Positions 50,941 through 61,232 of a stretch of 64,000 bases of DNA are shown in pieces. The stretch is taken from positions 682,001-746,000 of the forward strand of contig VLTN01000002.1 in the NCBI GenBank assembly GCA_008330645.1. Direction: 5' to 3'. Each line of letters opens with the position of its first letter. The stretch's first letter is position 1. A program made the translations under genes and the position numbers. The notes beneath the pieces are model-generated. The model was not told the origin of the DNA and did no database searches. It saw nothing but the letters and a program-made list of their open reading frames with translations. The stretch comes from Cafeteria roenbergensis. Lineage: Eukaryota; Sar; Bigyra; Bicosoecida; Cafeteriaceae.

Positions 50941-53900
50941 ATGAGCATTGCGGAGAGCGCAGCTGAGCTCGAGCAGTACTACGACCGCAATGCGGTGCCA
51001 AAGGTTGACCCCGCCACGCTGGCGAACAAAGTCCTGCGCCCTGCCGTGAGTCAGCACGGCTTGCCGGCGCCGCACATGGCTGGGGGCGGGAGTCGCTTGC
51101 GCGCCGAGCGGCCAGGGCGAGCCGCCCACTCCGGCCCCGCACTGCTCGGCCGATTGACCCAGCTGGGACTCTCCGATCGAAGGCTGCGCGCGTGCCGCGC
51201 CGCCCCGCGAGACGCGAGCGCCTCCGCACGCCGCTCGGACTCTGGCCGCAGACGTTCCGGGCGTTCATGGCTGACTACCAGATCTCCCTAATGCAAGTGG
51301 CCCAGGCCACGCAACTGTCGGAGAGTTTGCTCGAGGCGTGGCTCACAGGTTCGTCGTCGTTCTGTCGCACAGTCCTCGCGCCGCACCGCGCCGCGGCTCG
51401 CTCGCGAGTGCCGACCACCGCGCGGGGGCAGCGCGCGCGCTGTCACTTGCGCAACGACGCTGTGCGGGCGCCAGGGCCCCGCCACCGTCGCCCTGCTCCC
51501 CAACTTGTGGCCCTGCCCCCAACGCCCGGTTGCACAATGCGGCGACCTCGGCCAAATGCGGAGCCACCTCCCCCGAGTTTTGCTTTCGCCCTCGCCGCGG
51601 CGGCCACCAAACCGCGCTTGCGCCGCTGCCCGGCCCCGGTACCACTCCCCGCAGGCTCGCTGCGAAAGAACCCCGAGGCCAGGCGCCTCATCGTGCCAAA
51701 GCTGCTCGCTCTCAAGCATGAAGAGCGCGAGTTTCGCAAGCTCGCGTCGGCGGCGAAGCGCGACGCCATGGCAACTGGCGGGGGGGCGACCCACGCTCGG
51801 AAGGAGCCACCCGCGTGGCATGGGACCGGCGTTGGGGCCGCGACCTCGGCCGACGCCGCCGGCGCTCCAGCTGCGCCGCACGTCAGCCACCCAACGCTTC
51901 GCGGCCGCAGCGCCAGCATCCGGGCCGGCAACGGCAGCCCCGGCGTCAGCCGGCCCTCCTCGATGTCGCCAGTCGGGCCGAACCCGCAAGGCGGCCACGT
52001 CGCCTCCTCTCGTGGCCAGCACGGGGGCCACCTGCCTTCGGGTCAGGCGTCTGCCGGCAACGACCGCGTGACCCGCGGCTCGTCGAGTGCCGGCGCTGGC
52101 TTCGGCTCCATCCCCACGTCATCGTCATACGGCGCCCAGTCTGGTGGGCGCTCGTTCCAGTCCGTGGCGGCCTCCCCTCAGTCGTTCGCGGCCGCCGCTG
52201 GCCCTCTGTGCAGGATGGCGTGGACTGTCGCTTCCGGCCGCGACGACGAAACGGCGGCTGGCCAGCACGGCTCCCCCGCGGGCTGCCCGCTGCACCTCGC
52301 CCCCGTCGTTCTCCGCGGCCCGCCGCCGCCGGCACTGCGCTCGCAGGAATGCCCTCCGCCCCGAGAAGACGCCCCGTTCACCTCGGCCTGGCGATCCGCC
52401 GAGGCCAGCGACAGCCCCGTCTCGAGCGGCCTCATGCTGCGCGTGCCGCCGTCCCTGCCCGAGGCTGTGTTCAGAAGCTGCGCGCCCCAGCCCGCAGCCG
52501 GCGAGCAGCCTGCAGCCGGAGCAGCCGAGGGTGCCTCGGCAGGAGCCGCCGCGCACCCTGAGCCGCACGGGTCCGCTGCCGGGTGCTGGCGCGAAGCGCG
52601 CCGCGTCAGCGACGCCGATGGCGAGCTGTCCGCGGACGACTACACTTCGGAAGCCCTGCCGAGGCACGGCACCTTCTCGCACGGCGAGGGCGTCGTGGCC
52701 GCGGTGGCCACGTTCGCGCAGGCATCAGCCTGGCTGTGCAGGCGCGGCGGGTCGACTCGCGGTGCCGCCATCGCGTCCCTTCGCTGCCGCAGAGCCGCGA
52801 GGGCGCTGAGGGCGGCGGTGGCGGCCGCGTGCCTGGCGGACGCTGCGCCGAGCTGCTGGGCGCCCGGCGCCGCGTCCTCCGGCGCGGGCCCTGCAGACTC
52901 CACGCTTGGTCCCGGCCCCGGAGCAGGCAGCGCAGGCAGCGCGGGCGGCCAGGGAGGGGGCGGGGCCCAGCCCCGCGCGTCGCTGTCCACGCACGCCAAG
53001 TACGTGCCGGGCAAGGCGCGCGCCGCGTTCGAGGAGGCCGACGACGCCCCGCCGGCGCCCCCCGCCGCAGCGGCGATGAAGCGAGCGATGCGTGCCATCC
53101 GCCACCCCGGCCTCGCCACCTGCAGGGACCGGGCGGTGGCCGCGGCGGCTTGCCTCGCGGCCATCGTGAAGGGGGCCTCCGCGATGTTGCAGCGCACCGC
53201 CGGCGCCGTTGGCCCCCGGGCCTCCGCGTATGGGGCGTGCGCCCAGTCCGGGGACGACGCGGACCGCGCCGCCGGGGACGTCGACCTCGGTGGCGGGGGC
53301 GCCGCCAGCGAGCGGGCCTGGAAGCGCGGGCGCGAAGTCGCCGGCGGGGGCACGCTCGGCCGCCGCCCGGCCGTGCCGCCTCCGCAGGAGATCGGGCCGC
53401 TGGACTGCACGGCAGTGCTGTCCGTGATGCTGACCGGAGCGGTGGCCTCCGCCGCCTTCGACGCGGTGCTGGAGCTGGAAGACGCCTTGGCCGAGGCTCG
53501 CGGCATTGCCGAGGGCCGCCGCTCGTCAACGCGCCGCCCCAAGGTCCTCGGGAGCGCCTCCGAGGGGATGCTCAGCGACATCGACGACGGGGCCGGGTCC
53601 GCGCTTGAGGGGGGCCGCTGGCCTCGCGAGGACGAAGTGGAAGACGGGTACTTCGATGACGGCCTCTCTGACGGCGAGAGCGACGACTCCGACGAGGAGT
53701 CCGCTCGGGACGGTGACCCCGAAGCGGAGGCGCTGGCGGCCAAGGGCGAGCCTGGCCACCGCCGGCCGGGCAAGTACGTCCCGACGGCGCTCCGCATGTC
53801 CGCGTCCCGCTCGTCGCGTGGCCGCTCGCGGCCGGAGCCCGGACTCGAACAAGTCGTCGTTCGCGTTGGCGGTGGCACTGTGACCCGTTTCGGCTGGGCA

Positions 53901-55961
53901 CAGCTCGTTTCCGACGCAGCCGCAGCGAGCTTGCTGCGGCTGGCTGGCCTCACAGCAGCAGCGGTGTCGGCCGCTCGGCAGGCCCGGCCTGACGACGACC
54001 AGCCACTGCCGCACGCCGGCGCGGCAGGCGGCCCGCGGGACGGGTCAGGGTACCCCTCGCACGCGTTGGGCGCGGACAGTGTGTGGCACAGCGCGTCGGA
54101 GGCGACGACGAGGAGCGACCCCTGGGCCGCGGAGATCGCCGCAAGCGAGGCGGCGGCCCTTCCGCTGCTCGCCGCCGCTGAGCGCATCGCCTCTGCCGGG
54201 CCCATCGGCGCGGGGACGCGCCACTCGCGGTGGACTTGCGTTGTCAGGGAGGCGGCCCTTGCGGCGTCGACCGCCTGCGCGGCCCTCGGCCTGGAGCGCG
54301 CGGCGCGCTACGGGGCGCGCGGGTCCACAACTGCTCCCTCTACCGCCGCCTCTGAGCGAGACGTTGCGGCCGTCCTCTCCGCGCTCACCCCGCAGACGCA
54401 CTGCTGCCAGGGCTGCCCGCCCGTCGGCTGTGCGCCAGCAACTGGCCTTGCGCCCACTGCGCCAGGGAGCGTCATCACTCCGTCCGTGCTCGCATCGGTT
54501 GCCGCGGGCCTCAGACCGCCCCCCCCTGGGGCCCACTGCCCCCTGACGGCGGGCCGCCGCCTGCAGCTCCAAGAGCAGGATGCTCGCACGCGCCGCCTTG
54601 CCACGGGCTCCGGCAGTGTCGGCACGGGCACGGGCACGGGCACCGGCGGCGGGGCTGGAGCCGGAGCCGGGGCCGTCGACTCCCAGGCGCCTCCCCTGGC
54701 AGGCCCGCCGTCGGTCCGCAGCCGACCGTTCGACTACCAGCAGCAACCCGCGTCTTGGAGCGGCGTCCCATACTCGTCGCCCGGCGAGGGAGCGGATCGC
54801 GGCCCGAAGCGGCATCGAGTGGACGCTGAGGAGTTCCTCGGGCCCGCGGCCACAGTGCCGACCCCGTCTGCGAAGCCCGTCTCCCGCTCCACGCCGATGC
54901 GCTCCACCGAGGCCGACCTTGGCGCCGCGGACATTCTGCTCACGGTGGCCGGAGGCAGCGCGATTTCGGGCGATGACAAGCGCAGCGACCGAATGCGGGC
55001 GCCGCCAGGCCCAGCCTCGATCGTGTCCTCCTTGCAGGACGGTGGCAGCGGCGGGGAGCCCGATGGCTTTGCCCAGCAGAACCCACTGATGCCGCCCCGT
55101 CTCGAAGGCGGGCCAGACGCCCGCCACGGATACCGCGCGGGGCTGCCCTCTGACAGGGGCGCTGGCTCCCCGGATCTCGGAGTCTACACGCGCCAGGGAT
55201 TTGGCACCCACGCTCCCCCAGCCACGAGCCAGGGGCTGCCGCGGGTGAACTCTGGGCTGGCCGTGAGCATGCTTTCGCTATCCTCGGCCCAGCAGTCGAC
55301 GTCGCAGCAGCGCCAAGTGCCCTCCTCTGCCTCTGCAATGATGGTCGGGCCTGGAGGCGTCATGCCGTCCGGGTCCTCGGGCAGGTACGGCGACGCCATG
55401 GGCCTTCCCAACGCGTCCTCGCTCTCCGTTCTCTCAGGCGTCTACACGTCCTCTCAGCACCCGGGGCTGTACATCCCGGGCCTGTTCGCGGGCCGCGGCG
55501 CAGCATCAGACCTGCAGGACGCCGCCGCCCAGCCAACCATGGCCATGGGTGCCGCGACCGTCTTGTCCGGCATGAGCAAGGGCGCGAGCCAAGGCCACGG
55601 CGGGCCCCGGGCAGGACGCGGGCCCTCGGCGGCCTCCCCAATGCTGTCCCGGCCAGGCAGCGTGGGCTCCTCCGACCGGGGTAACCCCCTGCCGAGCCGG
55701 GGTCCCGCCTACCCCCGGCCGCAGGGCCTGGCGAGGCAGCTTGACGAGGGCGATGGCGGCATCACCATCGCAGAGGCCTTCGCCGGCCACATGACCGATG
55801 CCGAGCGCCGGGCAGCCTACTTCGAGGCCACCACTGGCGCAGCTCACTCAGAGCAGCAGCCTGGGGCCCGAGACTCGCAGGGAAGTCGACGCCTTCCCGC
55901 CACTCGCCGGGTTCCGCCTGGGCGGCCCGGCTCGAGCCACTACTCCATGTTCGGCGTGTGA
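50941..55961 (+). CDS. Large low-complexity protein with an N-terminal helix-turn-helix
   Basis: Exons 50941-51045, 51252-51348 and 51655-55961; phases agree and give 1502 residues. Only the N-terminus looks ordered: PATLANKVLRPATFRAFMAD, then YQISLMQVAQATQLSESLLE and AWLTGSLRKNPEARRL. This is the helical spacing of a lambda-repressor/POU-specific type helix-turn-helix (Q-x-x-V-A-x-x-x-x-L-S-x-S-x-L-x-x-W-L-x-G), so DNA binding is plausible. The rest is Ala/Gly/Ser/Pro-rich, with an acidic patch near 750 (DEVEDGYFDDGLSDGESDDS) and a YVPTALRMSASRSSRGRS basic patch. The second intron is unusual: its donor is GTTCGT and it is 306 bases without an in-frame stop, so an unspliced form of 1604 residues could also be made. 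Function unknown; a transcriptional regulator is my inference. Confidence 0.7.
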
Positions 55962-56347
55962 GGAGAGGGTGCGCCGGGGCGCGCCCCTCCGAACTGGGCC
56001 AGCTCTGCCGCAATGAGCTGCGCGCTGACGCTCGCATGCATGTGTGTTTTAAGGGCTGCGCACTTCGCGCCCTGTCAATGGAACCGCTCTTCCGTGTGGG
56101 GGGTCCTTGAGCACAGGACGGGGGAAGGGAGAGGGGAGTGGGGGGCGCTCAGTTGCGCCAGCGCGACTCCTCCCTCCCAAGCGAGCTGCAACCGTGCGTC
56201 AGTTGGTGCCCTCACTCACACATGACGATACCAGACGAAGCCCACCAAAGCCCAAACCTGCATGACACCCCCTTCCCGCTCGCTTCAGCTTCTGCGCTTG
56301 GGAGGGGCAGCGCGAGCCTGCCTCGCCGCCTATGCCAAAGCGCTGCG
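55962..56347. other. Convergent intergenic
   Basis: Between the helix-turn-helix gene (plus) and the PIG-S-like gene (minus). It is locally less GC-rich, with short gggg runs near 56096-56145. No gene or RNA seen. Confidence 0.5.
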
Positions 56348-57658
56348 TCAGTCCTTGAGGCGCGGCAGCGAGCGGAACGAGTCGCCAATCGCCATCACAA
56401 GCGGAGACAACAAGGGCAGCAGCCCCGGGAGCAGAGCGGCGGCGAGGTTCACGCCGTCAGTGTGCTCGCGCACGGCAAGCGACGGAGAGTCCACGACCGC
56501 CTGCGCCAGCTGCGCGGCTCTAGCCAGGGGCCCCGGCGCCTGGGCGGCTTCGGGCGCGGAACATAGGGCAAGCGCCTCCGCGGCATCTGCAGCCGCCTTG
56601 GCGTTGGGGGCGGCCCCCGCTCTGTCGGCCATAGCGGCTGCGAGCGCCAGCCGGCGGGCGGCTGCCGTTGCGTGATGCTCCGCAGCCTGCACAGCGAGGG
56701 AGGCATCGCAGCCAGGCTCGCCCCAGGACAAACCTGACAAGTGCAGCCCCATGAGAAGGGCCGCCGCGCCGCGCCCAGCGTGTCGCCGGGCCGCGAGCAG
56801 GCCGTCCGACGCACCCAGCGAGCTGCTCGGGCCGCTGTTCCAGGGCACAACAGCGCCAAGGCCGGGCACAAGCACCGCCGAGGCCAAAGGCCCGCTCTCC
56901 CTTGCCGCGTGATGCTGTGCGCATGCTGCGCTGTTGCGATTCGCGCCGCCTGCAAGCACTTCGGCTTCCACGTCGTCGCCCAGCACGTAAAGCGGCACTG
57001 CCGCTTGGCCCGCTTCGCCGGCCTTGGACCCGGCGGCGCCCACGAGCTGTGCACGGCTAACCACGATGAGACGGCGCAGTTGTTCCTCCCCGGCGGCCCC
57101 GCCGCGGCCCTCGCCCATCATGTGCGCCGATGCGCCGGCGGCCAGCTGCCACGCAAACAGAACGTCGACCGCCTCCGGGTCGCCCCCGTCCTTGCCAGGG
57201 CATCGAAACCTCGTCGGCCTGCCCGACACCGGCCAGCCACCCTCCGAGTGCCGCCAGGCAACGGGGATCGCGCGAGAAGCCGAGGCCTCCCCGGACAGCC
57301 GCAGCGCAGCCTCGGCCACCTCCAGCACGCCAGACCGGAACGGCGCAAGCTCGGCCGCCGACGCCAAAGGCCCAAGCCACAGTACCTCGAACCGCGATTG
57401 GGCGCCCGGAGGCGCCAGTAGCCAAGCACAAGCGGCGGCGTCAGAGTTTGACTGCAGCTGGCTCCAACGCTGCGCTGCGTCGCGAGCAGCCTTCCGGCAG
57501 GCGCCCGCTGCCTCGCCGCAAAGCGGCAGCACGCTGGACGTGCCGGCCGGAAATGCTGCAGGCACGAGCGCTACAATGACGGCCACCGCCACAGCGGCCG
57601 AGCAATGGACGAGACGGCGCCGCGCCGACTCCTCAACCCGAGCGACGGACTCCCACAT
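56348..57658 (-). CDS. PIGS: PIG-S-like GPI transamidase subunit
   Basis: Predicted ER-membrane subunit of the complex that attaches GPI anchors to proteins. Single exon, 436 residues; human PIG-S is larger (about 555). Layout: short cytosolic N-terminus, membrane helix at about 19-37 (CSAAVAVAVIVALVPAAFP), lumenal domain, and C-terminal membrane helix at about 400-420. Recognisable PIG-S features are RLIVVSRAQ...AVPLYVLGDD, VLVPGLGAVVPWN (human 'RWGGIMVYN') and the end VVDSPSLAVREHTDGVNLAA then LLPGLLPLLSPLVMAIGDSF, which parallels human '[27 protein letters not shown]'. Resemblance is by eye and moderate. I chose the Met at 57658 because the frame further upstream contains no ATG and crosses the poly-G tract. 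Confidence 0.62.
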   Translation of the reverse strand: MWESVARVEESARRRLVHCSAAVAVAVIVALVPAAFPAGTSSVLPLCGEAAGACRKAARDAAQRWSQLQSNSDAAACAWLLAPPGAQSRFEVLWLGPLASAAELAPFRSGVLEVAEAALRLSGEASASRAIPVAWRHSEGGWPVSGRPTRFRCPGKDGGDPEAVDVLFAWQLAAGASAHMMGEGRGGAAGEEQLRRLIVVSRAQLVGAAGSKAGEAGQAAVPLYVLGDDVEAEVLAGGANRNSAACAQHHAARESGPLASAVLVPGLGAVVPWNSGPSSSLGASDGLLAARRHAGRGAAALLMGLHLSGLSWGEPGCDASLAVQAAEHHATAAARRLALAAAMADRAGAAPNAKAAADAAEALALCSAPEAAQAPGPLARAAQLAQAVVDSPSLAVREHTDGVNLAAALLPGLLPLLSPLVMAIGDSFRSLPRLKD

Positions 57659-57913
57659 GCCGGCGGGGGGGGGGGGGGGGGGGCTGCCTCTCGAGCGAAA
57701 ACGCGCCCTGGCGCTCGCAGTGGATAGATTTGCGCCCCAAGCAGCGCCGAATCGTCTTGCCGCGCGCTGACGAGCCGAGGGTGCTGCATTCAAGGGGCAA
57801 GGTCAAGGCGGGCAGCGAGCTCTGCTCGCCAGTCCGGGGCGAGTCGTGACACGGCATCAGGCTCACTCTCCTCCCACTCTCCGGCTGGGACAGGACACTC
57901 AGGACCAGTCAGC
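57659..57913. promoter_or_regulatory. Divergent intergenic, PIG-S-like and rhodopsin genes
   Basis: Only 255 bases separate the two starts, so the promoters must be close or shared. It contains the 19-G tract next to the minus-strand start. No other motif recognised. Confidence 0.4.
57665..57683 (+). repeat. Poly-G tract of 19 bases
   Basis: Uninterrupted G run (C run on the minus strand) seven bases upstream of the PIG-S-like ATG, within its presumed 5' leader. It is a likely slippage and sequencing-error site. Confidence 0.97.
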
Positions 57914-60900
57914 ATGGCTGAGGAAGCGGTCAGCCTTGACCTGGCGACGTACGTCGGTGAGCTGCGGTGGTTGGGAATCTGAGGTGCGCGGCATGGCGGT
58001 GCTTGAAACCGAAAGCTGGTCGCATGCCCGGGTCGGCACGTGGCCTTGCGCCGCCATCGAGCCAGCATGCCTGTCCGCGTGGTCTCGCACGCCGCTGTTG
58101 GCCCTTGCTCCTTGGATTCCGCAGCCATCACGATCATTGTGATTTCTCTGCTCCAGCTTGGCTTCTTCTGGTGAGGGCGGCGCTCCTGCCTTTGAGCACC
58201 GGAAGCCGCGGTCGAGGAATCGTCGGCACGCCCTGGCTGGACGCAGACTGGCCCTCGCTTGCACCCATGTCCAGTGCTTCTCGTGCTCTGGCGCGCATCG
58301 CAGGTACCAGCGGCAGCAGAAGAACTGCGGTTGGGAGGTGAGACACGGGCATGACGCGTGTTCTTCGCAGGGTGCTGGGACGCGATGGCTCAGCTCGGCC
58401 GCCTGTTGTCGGGACGCAAACCAGCGGCAGACGCCACTTCGCAACCACATATCGCGCCCCAGCCGCTCAGGAGCCTTGCTGGGGCCGAGCTGGGGCGCTC
58501 GCCACTTCCCCACGGAGCTCGTTCTGCCCGTGGACGCTTGACACGTCGGCGCGCCGACGCTGGATGTCGGCCTTGAGGCTTGCCGTCCATCCGTCCGCCC
58601 GTCAGGACGGGAGCCACTCCAGTGCCACATTGTCAGCTGATGCCTTGACACGCGCATCGACTTCGCCCCGTCCCCCAACCCATCTCCCCTCCTGTGCAGG
58701 TCATGTACGTGACGGCTGTCGAGCCCCTCGGGTATCTGCTCGGCCTGCTCTTCCCAGCGGGACGGGTTGCGTTGGCTTCTGGCGCGCAGTTTTTCAGCAT
58801 CCGGTACTTCGGCTGGCTTGCGGTGAGGCGAAGTGGAGCGCGACTGGTTCGCCAGCTTGCTTTCCAGCCGCTGCCGAGAGAGCCGCGCCACGCGCCATGC
58901 CTTTCTCTTCGCCCTTCTGAGCCTTTCGCGACTGCATGCCCGACGTGCAGACCTGTCCCGTGCTTCTGATCCTGCTCACCAACCTGCCCCGCGGCAAGTA
59001 CAAGCGGCCCCAGGACACCCTCGTGGCGCTGGTTTCCAACCAGCTTATGATCGTCTTTGGAATTGCTGCAATTTTCTACGAGGGAACGGCCAAGGGTATC
59101 CTGTTTGTGCTCGGCCTTCTTGCGGGAGCGGTGGTGTTCAAGACCGCCATGTTCACGTTCCTTCGCGCAAGCGAGTCCTTCCCCGCCAGCGCGAAGACGA
59201 CGCTGTGGATTGCGGCTGGCTGCTTCTTCGTCGGCTGGCTGGCCTTCCCTATCCTCTGGCTTATGGGCCCGGAGGGCTACGGCTCGCTCGACTTCGGGCT
59301 GTCCCAGATGCTGCACGCGCTCGCCGACCTCGTCTCGAAAAACATTTTTGGCTTCACGTCGTGGTACTTGCGGTTCAAGATCATCAAGAAGTGGGAGGCG
59401 GAGCAAAAGCGCATCAAGCGCGAAGCCGAGGAAAAGTCGAAGGAGGGGGCCGGTGACCTGCAGGTAATCGACCCGGCCTTTGACCGCGCCTACGCCGGCG
59501 GGTACGGCGCGCCGATGGGACCGGAGCCTGTCCAAGTTACGGTGCGCCGCACTCCTGCCACCGTGGCGGCTTGCACCGCCGTGCTCGAGCGGGCTCGTCG
59601 GTTCGTTGAGGAGCGCAAAGTCCACGTGCTGCTCATCGACGAGCGAGGCACGAATCAGAAGCACCTGCTCGACGCTTTTGCCGCCGTCGAAGAGTGCGAC
59701 GTCCAAGCCGATGTGCTGTTCTCGATCGAAGACGTGCCCCGCCTCTTCGAGCGCGGTGCCCCGCGGTACGCGGCCGTGTTCGTCAACTCGGAGCTGCTGC
59801 AGTACCTCGCCGGACTCACGCCTGAAACTGCCGAGAGCATGGAGCTCGACGTGTACTCTCCCTCAGACTACCGAGACGAGGTTCGCGCCACTCGCCGGGC
59901 CAAGAAGAAGGGCATTCGCAGGGTGACCAAGGCCAAGGAGGCGGATGAGGACCAGCACATGGACACCCACTCCGTTGCCGCCCGCAAGCGCCGAAGCATG
60001 GACGACGACGACGACGACGACGAGAAAATGTACCTCTACGACTCGAGCACGGACGAGCGGCTCGCCCTGGGCGAAAGTGGCTCCGCCCTGCACCCAGCGC
60101 AAGCGCTGTTTGGCGCGCGCACCATCATCACATACCGCCTTGGCAAGACCGGGAAGAAGGTGTCCAAGGACGACAAGGCCCGCCTCGGCTTCAACGTCCT
60201 TCTGCGCCACCCCACTGACCCGATGGTCATGTCCCGTGTATTCGAGGCGCTCTCCGCGCAAATGGGCGTCATCCCTTCCGAGCTTGCCGAAGACGAAGTG
60301 CTTGAGTCCGTGCTGGGCGCGGTGGAATCAACCGCGCTTGTGGCTCAGCATGAAGCCATCGAGGCCAACGCCATGTATGGCGGTGGCGGCTACGGCGGTG
60401 GCTACGGCGGTGGCTACGGTGGAGGAGCATCGATGAATCCCGGCTCGCCGGCTCAGTTCGGCGTCGCAGTCCCCCGTCAGAACTCGTCCATGGACACCTT
60501 CGCCGCCGCGTTCCACGGCGGCTCCGACTTCTTCGACGAGCCTTCTCTCGCTGCCGCCCAGCCCGCTGCCCCTGCTCCTCGCATTGGGTCTTCGCAGCGC
60601 ATGGGCTCTGGCCTCCGCCGGCCCGAGGCCGCAGATGCTGCATCGGTGGCCATGTCGGTGCCAGGTCCAGCAGCAGGCAGCCTCGGCCCTCCTCCCCCCT
60701 CTGCCCGCAAGGGCTCGGCGCAGCGCATGGCGGCGGCGGCGGCAGGGGCGGGCATGCCCTTGCCCCGTCAGGGCAGCAACATGGCTCGTGAGGCGTCGAC
60801 TGCGTTTGACACCTACGACGAGGCAGCCGGCATGACGTCGTCCACGGAGGACGTGCGCGCGATTACCGCCCGCAGCACCGGACGCAGCGGACGCTCGGGG

Positions 60901-60921
60901 TCCTCGCGGCGCCGTCGCTAG
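57914..60921 (+). CDS. Channelrhodopsin-like microbial rhodopsin with long signalling-type tail
   Basis: Retinal-binding seven-helix photoreceptor of 738 residues. Exons 57914-57956, 58125-58170, 58304-58337, 58700-58822 and 58951-60921; all donors GTGAG, all phases agree. Helix 1 LLQLGFFWYQRQQKNCGWE and helix 2 MYVTAVEPLGYLL match chlorophyte channelrhodopsins (CGWEEIYV), keeping the helix-B gate glutamate (Glu49). Helix 3 RYFGWLATCPVLLILLTNL keeps the gate cysteine (Cys84) but has Gly79 where ChR2 has Glu123 and bacteriorhodopsin Asp85. Helix 4 LVALVSNQLMIVFG has Asn112 at the ChR2 Asp156 site. Helix 6 FPILWLMGPEGYG; helix 7 HALADLVSKNIFGFTSWYLR with Asp208 and retinal Lys212. After residue 225 come a basic coil, a degenerate receiver-like segment (about 303-370), a poly-Asp run, a second unrecognised module (about 450-545), a YGGG repeat and a Ser/Arg-rich end. 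No cyclase or phosphodiesterase domain. Channel activity is inferred, not shown. Confidence 0.93.
60376..60426 (+). repeat. Gly/Tyr repeat (12-base unit) in the rhodopsin tail
   Basis: Repeated tacggcggtggc-type units encode GYGGGYGGGYGGG at about residues 558-573 of the rhodopsin tail; low complexity, probably variable in length. Confidence 0.9.
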
Positions 60922-61232
60922 GCACGCTTGCAGGAGGCCACCCCGCGAGGGCGCATTGGTCCGGGCGAGTTTGACTTCTGGCACGCGTGCTTGAGCGGGC
61001 GCACCATGACTTCGTCCACCAGTCCAGCGTTTGCACCCGGATCTCGCCCGCCTGGCGTCGCGCCCTGTGTGCCCAGGTTCTCACGTGGCCGCGTCGAATC
61101 GTCCCCTCTCGAGGCAGCCGCGGCCCTGTGAGTGTGTCTTCATGGCTGTGTGTGGCCCTTCACGCTTGCTCGCGAAGCAGCTGGAACGCACAGACTTCGG
61201 GGCGCAAGCATGCACCGTGGCGCTTTGCACTC
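60922..61232. other. Convergent intergenic
   Basis: Between the rhodopsin (plus) and TATDN1 (minus) stops. Nothing recognised. Confidence 0.5.

Noticed and set aside
47847-50948. A 1033-codon minus-strand open frame
   Set aside because: Antisense of cytochrome P450 reductase, whose FMN, FAD and NADPH motifs fix the coding strand.
57914-60921. Enzyme rhodopsin (guanylyl cyclase, phosphodiesterase) or bestrhodopsin
   Set aside because: No cyclase, phosphodiesterase or bestrophin motifs in the tail; helices 1-3 match channelrhodopsins better.
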